64,000 bases of DNA from Archegozetes longisetosus (Eukaryota > Arthropoda > Arachnida > Sarcoptiformes > Trhypochthoniidae). The stretch lies in contig JAEMBT020000001.1 in assembly GCA_018873245.2 (NCBI GenBank), positions 12,238,220 to 12,302,219 of the forward strand, in the 5' to 3' direction. Positions 36,238 to 47,668 of the stretch are shown here, in pieces. Positions within the stretch are counted from its first letter, which is position 1. Each line of letters begins with the position of its first letter. The position numbers and the translations under genes are program-made. The notes beneath the pieces are model-generated. The model saw only the letters and a program-made list of their open reading frames with translations. It was not told the DNA's origin and made no database searches.

Positions 36238-36513
36238 TTAGATAAGACAATAGCAGACACCATTGTAGTACGCACATTGGGCACCATCACAACAATAGTA
36301 ATTGTTGCATGGCCATGTACAGATGTAACAATAAGCACGTGACGCATCACCAGAACCGACATTAGTACCAACAGCATTATTTGCTGATACTACTTTGCGA
36401 TTTCCGATTTCGGTTAATTTCTGTGTATTTTTAGGGTCGATTTTCGATGAATTCACGGCCAAATTAATGGACATTACAATTACCAAACACATGAAAGCTA
36501 TTTTCATATACAT
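36238..36513 (-). CDS. Secreted cysteine-rich peptide precursor, copy 1 (91 residues)
   Basis: A single exon encodes a signal peptide (1 to about 22), a polar pro-like region without cysteines (about 23-60), and a compact C-terminal module with eight cysteines at 62, 65, 69, 74, 75, 80, 87 and 89. The spacing is C-x2-C-x3-C-x4-C-C-x4-C-x6-C-x-C. Four disulfides and a secreted defence, venom-like or signalling role are plausible, but I do not recognise the family and no function is claimed. A TATATAAA box lies upstream at 36653-36645. The protein is identical to that of the second copy at 48228-48503; at least one synonymous difference (a Tyr codon) separates the genes. Identity of both proteins points to recent duplication, purifying selection or gene conversion. 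Confidence 0.8.
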   Translation of the reverse strand: MYMKIAFMCLVIVMSINLAVNSSKIDPKNTQKLTEIGNRKVVSANNAVGTNVGSGDASRAYCYICTWPCNNYYCCDGAQCAYYNGVCYCLI

Positions 36514-36644
36514 CTTGTAATTCAGTTATAATTTAGTTTATTAAACTTATACTTTCAATTGTTAAAAGACTTCAAAGATTGCATTAAGGTAGTTTTTCTT
36601 TTGCTACAACAAATTTGAGCATGATTTGGCTTTATTCACCTCGA

Positions 36645-36653
36645 TTTATATAT
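36645..36653 (-). promoter_or_regulatory. TATA box of peptide gene copy 1
   Basis: ATATATAAA on the minus strand, about 135 nt before the ATG, conserved in copy 2. Function is inferred from motif and position. Confidence 0.4.
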
Positions 36654-37688
36654 TTACCAGAAGTGTCATTAATTTTATTATGCAAGTTATTTCACATTGC
36701 ATTTGAAATTTTATTATTATTACAATTGGTTAAAAACATTACAATTAATTGATTCTCGAGTAGGTAACTGAGACTCGACAAAAACAAAATGATAAATTTT
36801 ATTCATAAACTGATAATTGTATAATTTATTAATTATGTTTTTCTCGTGAACCATAATGTTAAATTATATAAGCAATGCAAAATTAATCATAACTTTCATC
36901 AGTGGTACTTTATTTTACAATTCTGTTTACATAAATCAGTAAAGACAAAGTGTATAATAAACGGATTATTTTGTATGTACAATTGTTATCAGACGTAACA
37001 TCGTTTGATTCATAAAAATCTATAAAAGTAAATGAAATAGACTTATTTATGATAATTGAGATAAAAATCATTTAAATAAAATATTCATAAAACTATCAAA
37101 TATATTGATAAGAACTTGTAAAAATTAGTTGTTTCGAAAGAAATTTTTGGAATTAAAACTGATTAAAGTAGTCAATACATTTCAACTCTTTTGAACCAGT
37201 CAAATATTTAATAAGTTTAATTACTTTTGTTTTAATTAACTCACACTTAATATGTTAACCATGATAACATAGATTATGAGTTAAAAATTTTCAAATTTCT
37301 TAACTATGATTTTAATAAATATATTACTTGATATACCTACTACGCTTGAAGAAATGGCAAAATCAAACATTCCGGTGAACATTGATTAAAATACTTGTTA
37401 ATAAAATGGAATCATAAACTGACAATATTTATCAAACATAATTAACTGATAAGTTAAGGGTCAAAGTACAAGATAAACCGTTATTAAAGTATCAACATAA
37501 ATGGATGATGTACAATGTGTTTATACGTTTTAGCATGTTATAAAGTGTGAGTTAATTAAAACAAAAGTAATTAAACTTATTAAATATTTGACTGGTTCAA
37601 AAGAGTTGAAATGTAATGACTACTTTAATCAGTTTTAATTCCAAAAATTTCTTTCGAAACAACTAATTTTTACAAGTTCTTATCAATA

Positions 37689-38809
37689 TCAGTTCTTTCT
37701 CGATTATTCTAATGCTTTTGATACTGTATCCCATTCTGAGCTCGTAAATGAATTACAAACCATTGGAATTGTTGGTAAAATTCTAAATATTATTGTCAGT
37801 TTTCTATCTGAAAGAAAACAATATGTAAAGTTTAATGGTATGAAATCTGAGTTGTTTGATGTTGTTTCAGGTGTTATACAAGGCGGCAAATTGAGTCTTG
37901 TTCTATTTAATATTTATATAAGGAAAATAGCTTCTGTTATATTGTACTCTAAACCTTTCAAGTACGCTGATGATACTGTTCTGTTGAAACTAATATATGA
38001 TAAATCAGATACTTTGCTACTTCAAACTGATTTGGATGCTGTTCAGAAATGGAGTGATGAAAAACGATTGAAACTTAATGCATCTAAATCTGTACATATG
38101 AGATTTTCTTTAAAGAAGTTAGTTGAACTTCCCCTCTATCAAATTAACGGTCAATCTATACCTTTACAACAAAATCACAAACATCTCGGAGTTTTTATTG
38201 ATAATAGTCTAACTTTTAATGATCATGTCGAGTATGTCTACAGCTCCTGTATTAGAAAGTGGACAACACTCAGAAGATTATGCGTTTTTGCGAGTCCTGA
38301 TATTCTGACTCAATTATATAAAGTATATATTCTTCTATTAGTTGAATATTGCTATATAACTTGGGTTCCTAATGAACAACAAAGCAAAAGAATTGAATGC
38401 ATACAAAAACAAATCACTAAATTTATTTGCAATCGAGCTAATTTATGTCATTTATCTTACTCTCAAAGATTATTAGAGCTCGATCTTAAACCTCTTAAAG
38501 TTAGAAGAGATCTCAAAATATTAAAATATGTGTGCAAATCGATATACAATTTTAGTGATGTTCCGCTTTCTTGGAAAAATAAATTTGTAATAAAGGACTC
38601 GCGAAACGGTATTCTTTTAGATCCAATTCATACTCGAATAAGACTGTGTGATCAAAACTTCTATATTTATGCTATTAATCTGTTTAATTCTTTGCCAATT
38701 TTAATAAGAAATGAAAAATATTTTGTGAATTTTATGTCGTTTTGTCAAAATTTTTTATTGGATGATAATGTATAAACATTCTTTCGACATGTTACGATTG
38801 AATAAAGAA

Positions 38810-38836
<27 letters not shown>
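37689..38836 (+). mobile_element. 5'-truncated LINE ending in (TTA)n
   Basis: The insertion interrupts the palindrome arm at TATCAATAT/ATTTGAT; the intact site is visible at 49670-49690. It starts abruptly inside the reverse transcriptase and ends with a TTA microsatellite at about 38808-38834, typical of jockey- or CR1-group elements. A short target duplication (about ATAT) is possible. Confidence 0.85.
37693..38775 (+). CDS. LINE reverse transcriptase, C-terminal part
   Basis: The open frame runs 37693-38775 (about 360 residues) without its own start. FFLDYSNAFDTVSH, GVIQGGKLSLVLF and the catalytic FKYADDTVLL are the palm motifs of non-LTR reverse transcriptase. The thumb and C-terminal region follow to a stop. 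The N-terminal endonuclease and fingers are lost to 5' truncation. The uninterrupted frame indicates a fairly recent insertion. Confidence 0.9.
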   Translation, partial: FFLDYSNAFDTVSHSELVNELQTIGIVGKILNIIVSFLSERKQYVKFNGMKSELFDVVSGVIQGGKLSLVLFNIYIRKIASVILYSKPFKYADDTVLLKLIYDKSDTLLLQTDLDAVQKWSDEKRLKLNASKSVHMRFSLKKLVELPLYQINGQSIPLQQNHKHLGVFIDNSLTFNDHVEYVYSSCIRKWTTLRRLCVFASPDILTQLYKVYILLLVEYCYITWVPNEQQSKRIECIQKQITKFICNRANLCHLSYSQRLLELDLKPLKVRRDLKILKYVCKSIYNFSDVPLSWKNKFVIKDSRNGILLDPIHTRIRLCDQNFYIYAINLFNSLPILIRNEKYFVNFMSFCQNFLLDDNV

Positions 38837-38840
<4 letters not shown>

Positions 38841-39205
38841 TTGATAGTTTTATGAATACTTTATTTTAAATGATTTTCATCTAAACTATAGTAAATAAGT
38901 CTATCTCATTTACTTTTATAGATTTTTATGAATCAAACGATGTAACGTCTGATAACAATTGAACACAAAATAATTCATTCATTATACGTCTTATATTACT
39001 CGTTGATGTAAACAGAATTGTAAAATAATGATTGTAATCACTGATGACAGTTATGATTAATTTTGTATTGTTTATATAATTTAACATTATGGTTCACGAG
39101 AAAATAATTAATAAATTATACAATTATCAGAGTTTATGAATAAAATTTATCATTTTGTTTGTGCCTTTGATCGAACATAACTTAATTATTACTGAGTCAA
39201 TTTTG

Positions 39206-40029
39206 GCAAATATTGGTTTAGATTAAAGCGTAGTAACTTGTGATTTAAACGATATAATGATATAAAATATTAATAGTATAAGATGTAAAACCGACGTTCT
39301 TGAACTCATGTATTATACAGAAATTGACAAATTTTACCGATAAACAGTGTTCGACGCCTACTTTGCACATTTAAGATAATGCGCATTCGGCGAGGAACGT
39401 AAGTTAGTCCTTCCATTCGAATTTTCGAATGAACCGGTATCAACTGGAAAAGACCTAATCAGGTCAAACTGACTGGGAAAAATAGTTTGCAGTGTACACA
39501 CCAGCTTATAGTAAAGTAATAATGTTTTTATAAAAATTAAACTCTATTAAAGTTTTTAAACAAGCTTAGTTTCAATATTGCTTAAAATCAGTTTGTATGT
39601 TATTCAACATTACAATCATTGATATTAGAGCTTCTAATTTGGTTGTCAACTCTTCGATTGTTAGGACTATATTAGTTTAGAAAATATTAGTTGATGCAAA
39701 TATCTCAGCAATTTTTTTATCCTAATAAATTCTTCAGTGTTGTGGGTATATCAGCATTTAAATTATATCTATGATGAAGGGATAGAAATAATTTGAAAAG
39801 TTTTGCTGCTCGGAAGTACTTTGCAATCAATATCTTCTGGGATCAACGCAGAACATCAAAATCACACAGTATCAAATATACATTAATACATTTACATTTA
39901 TTGACCACAACAATTCGAATATCCCTAACTGATTATCAACCTCTAAATATTTTGAAAAATCAGATTTCTGCCCTTAATTGGTCGGAATGACCCGATTTCT
40001 GGTATATAATAAAGTTTAAAATGTGCAAA
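39206..40029. other. Intergenic, nothing supported
   Basis: AT-rich DNA with a slightly GC-richer stretch at 39340-39500; no motif recognised. Confidence 0.35.
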
Positions 40030-40930
40030 TTAATAAATCAGTCGGGTAAATCCGGGATAATGGGTCTAATGGGGTTTCCAACCTTCATCGCCAAATGTGA
40101 TACATCATTAGATTCATTTTATCGAGCTGAACATTTTGATACCACACTTGACCACTTCCGATTTCCGAACCTGATTTCTTCTGGTCAACTCCTGACTGGA
40201 GTAGCCGACCCCGCCAAGTGATGTCATTGGACTCGAGATATCAAACTGAGCATTTTGATGCCTCACTTGATCAATTATCACAAGTAGTTCAGTAAGGTGG
40301 CAAAATACACAAGAGTTCACTTTAGAGTTAACAATTTTTTATCATTAACCCTTTTATTCTCTACACCCGTACTAATTCTCTCTTATAATCATAGTCCTTT
40401 AAACTTATAATCATTTCTTTATATACTACTCATCAGTTCCCTCATGTCTAAACTGTTATTACTAATATTTTGTACTTTTTAGTAGCTACTAATCCTACTA
40501 ATTGAACTGGTATGCGCATATGCATGCTATGAAGTCTATAAATGTCTTAGATTTTACTTAGATCGGTTAGAATGTATCTCTCATTATCTGGATGGCACCT
40601 ATGGGTGATGTTAGCTTTTCGGTAGCTGTGTGCCGATATGCTAAGTTATAAAAACTTAAAGTTGAATATCCCGAGAACTACTTGATGTAAATGATCAAGT
40701 TAGGTATCAAAATACCCAGTTCGACATCCTGAGTCCAGTGATATTTACTTGGCAGGGTCGGCCACTTCAATTGGGAGATGGCCAGAAGTAGTCAGGTTGG
40801 GATGGGAAGAGGTCAGATATAGTATTAAAATGCTCAGTTCGATGAACTGAATCCAATGATGTATCACATTTGGGGGTGAGGGGCTAGGAACCTACTTAGA
40901 TCCATTAGCCAGATTCACCCAATCAATCAA
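40030..40930. repeat. Dispersed repeat D, copies 2 (inverted) and 3 (direct), head to head
   Basis: 40030-40612 is the inverted match of 34367-35100. From about 40604 a shorter direct copy starts at the shared TGGCACCTAT and runs to about 40930. The two meet at the repeat terminus, forming an imperfect head-to-head pair. Confidence 0.75.
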
Positions 40931-41319
40931 AGTTATTTATTTTAAACAGTTATAGCTCTTTTTAAATCGAATACATTAAAGCTTAATCTAAAAATAAAGG
41001 TAATTTTGATTAAGCAAAACTTGATTGCATTGAAGTTCACTTATTTGTAAGTGATGTCTGAAGAGCTGTAAACGCAATTAGCATCAGGTCCTGTGCCCAC
41101 AGGGTCTGGTTCACCTGTAATAACATCATTAAATATCAATTGATTAATCGGTAATAGGTTTCAAGGAATCAATGCTATCGACATTAACCAAAGAGCGTTT
41201 CCAAAGCATTTCAAGTAACCTACACTTGAGAATAGAGTGCGATATCTCTAAACGCACTGAACCAAACCCTTTACTTAATTTCTTGTTAACTAAATTACCG
41301 AAAAATATAACTAATATTA
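40931..41319. other. Intergenic, nothing supported
   Basis: No feature beyond the edge of the MITE that follows. Confidence 0.35.
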
Positions 41320-41623
41320 GGTCGTTCAAAAAGTTTTCAAGTGCAAGTGTATTAGCAGAGAAAAATTGACCCCGAGTTAGTCATTATTTCAAACCTATAA
41401 CTTGTGATTTTCATCAAAATCGAATGAAGAGTTTGTGACAATTTAGACTCTTCGACTCAACACAATTTTCCGAACTTTATAGTGGATCTCAGTTGAGAGC
41501 GCATTCGGAAAATTGTTGAGTCGTAGAGCTGAAAACGTCAAAAAATCATAACGATTAATTCGATTTTGATGAAAATCACAGTCAAATTTTCTTTGCTAGC
41601 ACTTTAAAACTTTCTGAACGACC
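41320..41623. mobile_element. MITE, 304 bp (GGTCGTTCAAAAAGT ends)
   Basis: GGTCGTTCAAAAAGTTTTCA on the left is complementary to the right end, TTTAAAACTTTCTGAACGACC. A second nested stem (GATTTTCATCAAAATCGAAT and its complement, and TCCGAA blocks) fills the centre. Tc1/mariner type is likely. It lies 71 bp beyond the pectate lyase stop. Confidence 0.75.
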
Positions 41624-41694
41624 TGGTATAAGGTTAAAGAAGTTAAGTTAGAAATGTGATGAACATAGAGAACAACTTTTATGTAACCAATTGA

Positions 41695-42444
41695 CTATAT
41701 TCTCAAAAGTGATCCCGGCTTAAATTCATGAAAAACGCTCTTAAGCTGTATGTTTTGCTGACCTGAAGTGACGCCTTGATATTTCTGGCAAACAACAATT
41801 TTCTTGCTGCTATCACCAACAATAGTGATTCGCGAGATCTTAGCTGTATCGCCCAGATTCGGATTAATGCCTACGAGTATTTTTCCGGGTGAAGTTGCTG
41901 TAATGCCATCTAAGACTACTTTTCTCGCATATTGAGTCTTGCAATTTCCACATGAACGATAGAGTTTACCAAAATCATTGACTTCAAAGTTTTTGATGAT
42001 CATAGTTCCGGGACCGTTGTGTTGGAATACTTTATCAGATGCTTTACGGGCACCGCCACCATTGATGGTCATTGTTTGCGATGCTTTGGTGCCTTTGAAA
42101 GTGGCCGCATCTTCGCCTACATCTTCCCACCAGATATTTTCGAGTGTACACGTACCCAAACAATGAACACCATCTGCTGCTGGAGATCCGATTATCACAT
42201 TTTTGAGAGTAGCGCCGTCTGACAGTTCGAAAATTGGCTTTTGGTCCTCTCCCTGGTCGCCAGCTCCCAGTTCTGAACCAGCAATAAATCGTTGCAAACC
42301 TGCATCATAGCTTCCACTTACTTTATAGGTTGAGGTTTGAGTTTTTGTGCTTGTAGGTGTGGGCCAACTGCCATAAACACACAGTACAAGAGTACAAATA
42401 ATGGTTTGCTTCAGAAGCAACATCTTTATTTTCTTGCTCTCCAA
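41695..42444 (-). CDS. Pectate lyase, polysaccharide lyase family 3, secreted
   Basis: A single 249-residue frame without introns, of the usual size for the family. A signal peptide (hydrophobic core about 14-25) is followed by a short Ser/Thr/Pro linker and the right-handed beta-helix. Family signatures are present in order: GATLKNVIIG (77-86), WWEDVGEDAATFKG (105-118, calcium-binding acidic residues), KVFQHNG (138-144), DFGKLYRSCGNCKTQY (157-172) and LVGINPNLGDTA (190-201). Cysteines at 95, 99, 165, 168 and 219 match conserved positions. The enzyme cleaves de-esterified pectin by beta-elimination and needs calcium. PL3 enzymes are typical of fungi and bacteria and occur patchily in animals. 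The lack of introns and higher G+C than the surroundings support horizontal origin followed by adaptation (own signal peptide, TATA box). The start could also be Met8. Confidence 0.95.
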   Translation of the reverse strand: MESKKIKMLLLKQTIICTLVLCVYGSWPTPTSTKTQTSTYKVSGSYDAGLQRFIAGSELGAGDQGEDQKPIFELSDGATLKNVIIGSPAADGVHCLGTCTLENIWWEDVGEDAATFKGTKASQTMTINGGGARKASDKVFQHNGPGTMIIKNFEVNDFGKLYRSCGNCKTQYARKVVLDGITATSPGKILVGINPNLGDTAKISRITIVGDSSKKIVVCQKYQGVTSGQQNIQLKSVFHEFKPGSLLRI

Positions 42445-42504
42445 AAACTTATGACGATTCTTCGATTCGAAGAACTACTGTAAATTAAATCATGATTTCA
42501 GCTC

Positions 42505-42513
42505 AATATATAA
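42505..42513 (-). promoter_or_regulatory. TATA box of the pectate lyase gene
   Basis: ATTATATATTG on the minus strand about 65 nt before the ATG, at the right distance for a short 5' leader. A near-palindrome (TTCTTCGATTCGAAGAA, 42459-42475) lies in that leader. Confidence 0.4.
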
Positions 42514-42519
42514 TCAGAA

Positions 42520-44502
42520 TTTGTAGCCAAATTGTGCAATAATCTCTGGTTGTGTCACACTTTGATTGATTGACATTTTGTTTTTCGTGAATTCTTATGA
42601 AATTAAAACACATGTTAGGTATGAGTAATATGTGATCAGTTATTTACTACGGTTGGCAAGTTTAACTCTGGCTAAGCCGGGACCAAATTCATTGATATCA
42701 GACCCATATTTCGATTGAAAAGGGTTAAAAACTAGAGTTACTCACTGCTCGATGAGAAACTAACTTTTCAGATGGGACAAAGTTTATATGAAAATAAAAT
42801 TGTGGATCGGAATTTAAGAAAATTTATAGGTTTAGTATTATTTAAATAAGGTATTTTAATAAAAGGGCAGACATGGAACTTATTTTAGTAATTTAACCAC
42901 CGTAGAGAAAAAAAAGGAGCTCCGAAGCCCTATAGAACACGGCCTCCGAATATGAATTCATTTAAAGTTTCTTATATTGATTAATAAGTTGAAAATAATA
43001 TATGGTTTCTCTTATGACCTTGATCTATGTCTTCTCTCATCTATCCTAAAATTTTCGAATTTAAAAGTTAAAAATTTTATTACTAGATATCCGTTGAAGA
43101 TTTTCAAGAAATTATCTCGCTAATAGCTTTATTATGGTTCATATATTATTCTATCAAACAACTATTTCATAAGCCTATCGTACTGGGTTTTACGATGGAA
43201 ACAAGTTTTCAAAAATTTTAAATATGGCGCCCCAAATCAATAGTTAGATAATAATTCTTACACACTTATGATCTTCGTTTTTCCTTAACATGTTGAGTCT
43301 CTTGGGCACCATAATTAAAAAAACGAAAATATTTTAATATTTTAAATCGCACTTTATGCAGATGAAAGTTGAAAATCTTTTTAAGATTAATTTTTTCTCA
43401 AAATCTTATGCAAACATAAGGTTTTTGTTTAAAATCATTAACCATTCTCTTGAAATGAATTATTGAGCATCTAAACTCTAAAAATTCTAGCAACACATTA
43501 TAGACTTTGACATCAGAATCAAAACACATACTACTTTCAATTTTGATCATATTCAATTAAATTACATTCACAATAGTCAAAAAGTAATCTGATTTTATTC
43601 TGAAGAAACTTAGTTTATGCATTTCCATGGGGCTGTGACCAATGTCATATCGGAATTTTTCTTTATGAATCCTGGAAAAATCACCTGCCCTTGACTTTAG
43701 GTAGGGAAAAATACATGATTTGAATACACAAATTGCTGTCAAATGAAGGATGACTGGTTTAAGTATTTCATGTATTAAGTCTTCAAAGCAACAGATGAAT
43801 TTTCATCCGCTTGACAGTGAATATGTTAAATGTTCATAAAAATAAATATCAATCAAATGATTAGAGTATTTTGTTATATTGTTATAAAAACAATTTTTAT
43901 TTGTAATTTTATTAATCACTTGAATCTGTTCAAAATCAAAATAGAAATTATTATATCTTTTAAGGAATATACGCACACACACATACATACATCCTCACAC
44001 CCATTTTTAAGGAATAGAGCTTTAAAACTCAGCCCTATTGAGAAATTTTTTCAAACAAATTCTTTCACAGTTTGAGTTATTTTTCACTGTATCGTTCTAA
44101 TATGACCCTAAGACTACCTGAAATTAGATTATCAATTCTAATGTAAATAATTTCAGCACAAACCCAAAATTACTATATCGTATGGGACCTACCAAAAGCG
44201 TTTCAATTTGTGCACTCAAATACTCTCATGTAAGGCTGAGGGTAGAACTATTCCAGTGATTATCCTTAACTTAAGTGATGAAAAATATAGAATTAGCAAT
44301 AATTATTTATCTCAACTATAAGCACTATTAGAATTATAGATAATATATTTATATATGAAATTTCTAATACAGTAGAACATTTTTATTTTAAACTCACTTC
44401 TGCCAAAAAATTTTGTTTAAAATAGCAAGCTTTCAAAAGAGGGTCCCGATAAAAAATCTATCTCGAGTTAACCTGCTTTTCGAATTGTGTTTTAAACATT
44501 AA
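42520..44502. other. Intergenic; one CA/TACA microsatellite
   Basis: Mostly AT-rich without features. ACACACACATACATACATCC at 43973-43992 is a short degenerate microsatellite. Confidence 0.4.
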
Positions 44503-44907
44503 CCCTAGAACGGTATTTCATGGATCAAAATGACCCAAAGGTCTATAAAATTTGTTATAACTATTTAATGCAATTTCCAATGTTAATAAAACTGATAGTA
44601 TTTTCAAATGAGTATATTTAGGTCGCATTGAGCAATAAATTAATTATTTAAAAATTTTATATTTAAATTTAATCGTTTTTAAAGTTAGTTCTATTTGAGT
44701 TTAGGCGATAAATTTGTATAAGAAAATAGTTTTCACTCAAACCTTAAACTGATTACGTTAACTATGACGACACTAACAAAGTACAAAACATGCTAACTGT
44801 TATATATCCTAACCCTTACGATAACATATTTTTCCAAATCAATCGATGGGTCAAAAAGACCCTATTTTACTGGAATCGTTAATCAAAATCGTTTTACTGT
44901 ATAAGGG
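44503..44907. mobile_element. piggyBac-like MITE, 405 bp, copy 1
   Basis: TTAA flanks both sides (44499-44502 and 44908-44911). The ends are CCCTAGAACGGTA and CCCTTATACAGTA (complement), with GGGTCA-type subterminal motifs. Length and interior match 60107-60511 in the opposite orientation. Confidence 0.85.
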
Positions 44908-45097
44908 TTAAGCTCAGCTCATACTTTATTCATATAATAATATTCAATATATGTTTAATTACACGTTATAGTTAATAAACTTCACATTTAAGTTTTAACG
45001 AGATAGACTTTTATAAATATTTTTGAGACGCAGCTTTAAGGGCGTTTTAATTATTTCATTACTTTAATAGATAAGTTTTTTATTATTAGTATTAGTA

Positions 45098-45624
45098 TAA
45101 AGTTGGAGAGAAATGAAAGACGTATTTGATCACAAAACTCAAATAAATTTTATTAATACAATATAAATATCGAAGCCTAATATCAGCCTCATGTCCCGAC
45201 TTGATTGGCGAGGCTCAGACTCCACTAGAGCTTTCAACTCGTCATCATCCAACTCTTGAGGTCGACCAGAACCAGGTCGATTCTTCAGATCAAAATCGCC
45301 TAATCGAAACCTGTCAAACCAACGTTGACACGTGCGGACCTTTAATACATCACCATATGTATCGGTGATATTCTTGGTGGCAACCGTTGCATTATTACCA
45401 CGCTTAAACTCATACAACATACGATGTCTAATATGTTGCCATCGAAAGACATGGCTCAAATCGAAACCAAATCACAATTTTAAAATAATAATTTAATAGA
45501 AATAAAGACTCATATTAAATATATTTATTCACAAAACAAAAGATATGTAAAGAAATCCTAAGTGTATTTTTGAACCATTCTAATATACGTACCAAAAAAA
45601 GACATTCATTTCTCTCCAACCTTA
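45098..45624 (-). mobile_element. Internally deleted mariner, 527 bp
   Basis: The inverted ends TAAAGTTGGAGAGAAATGAA and TAAGGTTGGAGAGAAATGAA are flanked by TA (45096-45097 and 45625-45626). Only the N-terminal transposase part survives between them, so most of the body has been lost while both ends remain. Confidence 0.9.
45139..45459 (-). pseudogene. mariner transposase N-terminal domain
   Basis: The frame starts MSHVFRWQHIRHRMLYEF and contains RTCQRWFDRFRLGDFDL, then RPGSGRPQELDDDELKALVE. This is the bipartite helix-turn-helix and linker of mellifera-type mariners (Mos1 relatives). It ends soon after RQSSRDM, and the catalytic domain is deleted. Confidence 0.88.
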
Positions 45625-46174
45625 TATTATCTGTGCGTTCATATGTCAATCATTAGCATTTCTTTTGTTTTACTATTTCGGCTCGAGTTCAAAAGCCAAT
45701 CCGTATAACTGAGGACTACAAAAAATTACTTATGCAATGCTCTGAAGTTAACATTTATCTTCTATAAAATTTATTCGATTGGAATTGTTTTAGTAAAAAA
45801 ATATGAAAAAACAACAAGATTAATACAACAATTACTAATAAGGATATGAAATTACATTTAATTTTGTTTTCCTAATGTTTTTTATAACTTGTCTCAAATA
45901 AAAAGTTTTAGATAAGACTGTTTTAATTTTTGAGTGGAATCTGATTTCGAGAATTTACAAAAATCAAAGAGGTAGAAAGCTCATATTTTTTCACTAGAAT
46001 TTCTTCATAAATTTTTTTAAAGTTAAAACATCAGGTATTAATTTGGATTATATTAGGGGGAGGAAGAGGGAAGTAATGCTTATACTTTGTTTTGGCCTTA
46101 TTACTGATTAATTCCTAGAGAAGGGCGTATCTTTAAAGTTGAAATTTCATATCTTTTAATTTTTCCTCTTTTAA
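45625..46174. other. Intergenic, nothing supported
   Basis: AT-rich DNA between the deleted mariner and a piggyBac-like MITE. Confidence 0.4.
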
Positions 46175-46642
46175 CCCTTCGTCACAACTGTGGGGTAAAT
46201 GATCCAGAGTTTAGCTTTTAAAATCTTAAGATCAACGGATTGTCGTTATTTCTTTAAAATGTAGCTATTGTTCAGTCATATATATCTTTGAACGACAAAA
46301 TCCTGATTAAATTTGACTTATAACTTAATTTAAAAAAAAATTTTCTGGCAACATGTCTTTCCGAGGACAGATATTCCCCCTAACATCGCAGTGCTTCTTG
46401 TTTTCTCTATGTGTCGCAGCTCTGTAATGTCGCTATGAGCCGTTTAAACCACTGATGATGCTGTAGCAGATAATAACTAGAAATTAATTAATTAGTAAAT
46501 TAAAACTTAGAAAGCAAGGGTCAACTTTGATTCTGAAAACATTCGGACTAACCTAGAACAGATATAAAGCGTGGAAAACGTGGGGTAACATTTTACCCTG
46601 CAGTTAATTTTACGTTTTCAGAAGCTAGGTTGTGACGAAGGG
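46175..46642. mobile_element. piggyBac-like MITE, second copy of the 9317 family
   Basis: The left flank is TTAA (46171-46174) and the right is TCAA (46643-46646), one mutation from the target. The ends CCCTTCGTCACAAC and GTTGTGACGAAGGG pair perfectly. The interior is the inverted match of 9317-9791. Confidence 0.82.
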
Positions 46643-47159
46643 TCAAATTATATTTGATCAAAGGCAAGACATCGAGTCAATGACTTCGATTTCTATACTT
46701 TTCAACGACAGTGTATCTTAAAGAAGGTTTTATCCTAAAGAGCAATCATAAAAACAAGAGGAAATTACAAAATTTCATCGAAAAATTTTAGTTCTACTTT
46801 CCAAACAGAAGTTATTGTGTTTTATGAAAATTTTTCTTATAGTTCGGAAGACTTTCTATAAAATAAACGAAGAGAGTAATGATCTCTAAGAATTGACTAA
46901 AATTAAAATGTTCAGGTTAGATGTTAACTATATTGAGTCAAGCTAGAATAATAAAGCTATTTTATCTCTGATTTGACTAATAATATTCTCATTACTTACT
47001 ATGGTCCAAATGATGGTGGATTAGAAAGAATTACAGCAAATAATGTGATTATTTTGAATAAAATGTTCAATTAGACTTAACTTTCTTTGAAATATAATTG
47101 AGATATTTTCAATTTTACTAAACTCACTAAATATACTATTCAATCTTTAAGTCTAGAAA
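46643..47159. other. Intergenic, nothing supported
   Basis: AT-rich flank up to the start of the duplicated peptide-gene segment. Confidence 0.4.
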
Positions 47160-47434
47160 ATTCGTTTATAAGTCGTAGAATATTTCAATAATAGTTTTGT
47201 AGTTCACATTAATTAAAGAAGGCTATCTTGACAATAAGTTCTGATAATTTTTGGTATCTTAACTATAGTGTATGCTTTGATCTTGACAAGGATATTTTCA
47301 TTAACACATACCTTCTGTTTCATAGATTCTGGAGACCGTTTCTAACAGCTGCCAATAAGCGATAAAAATCTATCAAAAGTTACGTATAAACCTTGCATTA
47401 GAAACTTTTACTTTGTTTTTCATACAATAGGCAT

Positions 47435-47668
47435 GAAAACTCTCAATAGAAAGTTTTGTGACATGTTTTAGCCCATGCTAAAAGCACTTTTTTTATGGAG
47501 CACGCAAGTCGTAAAATTATATGCTTTAATAGTAAACAAATGAATCTGCATTCATTTTTTAAAAAAATGAAGATAACTATAACACAAAGAACACTACTTG
47601 TGTGCTTTACAATAAAGTGTTTTGGCATGGGCTAGAGAGGTTAAAAAACTTTCTGTTGAGAGTTTACT
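47435..47668. mobile_element. Foldback MITE copy c
   Basis: Same family as 27871 and 35451, with GTTTTAGCCCATGCTAAAAG and the complementary arm. It was duplicated together with the peptide gene. Confidence 0.8.

Larger units (their letters stand above)
35175..37260. repeat. Segmental duplication, copy 1 (peptide gene unit)
   Basis: This stretch of about 2.1 kb matches 47160-49250 collinearly with few differences, including the peptide gene, its promoter and a foldback MITE. Similarity then passes into the palindrome arms. The two copies are 12 kb apart in the same orientation. Confidence 0.9.
36660..39205. repeat. Giant palindrome 1, right arm split by a LINE
   Basis: The left arm (about 36680-37250) is repeated inverted as 37540-37688 plus 38838-39160. 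AACTCACACTT and AAGTGTGAGTT mark the inner arm ends, around a spacer of about 300 bp (37250-37545). The LINE at 37689-38836 interrupts the right arm. Compared with palindrome 2 the spacer is in reverse orientation. Confidence 0.85.
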
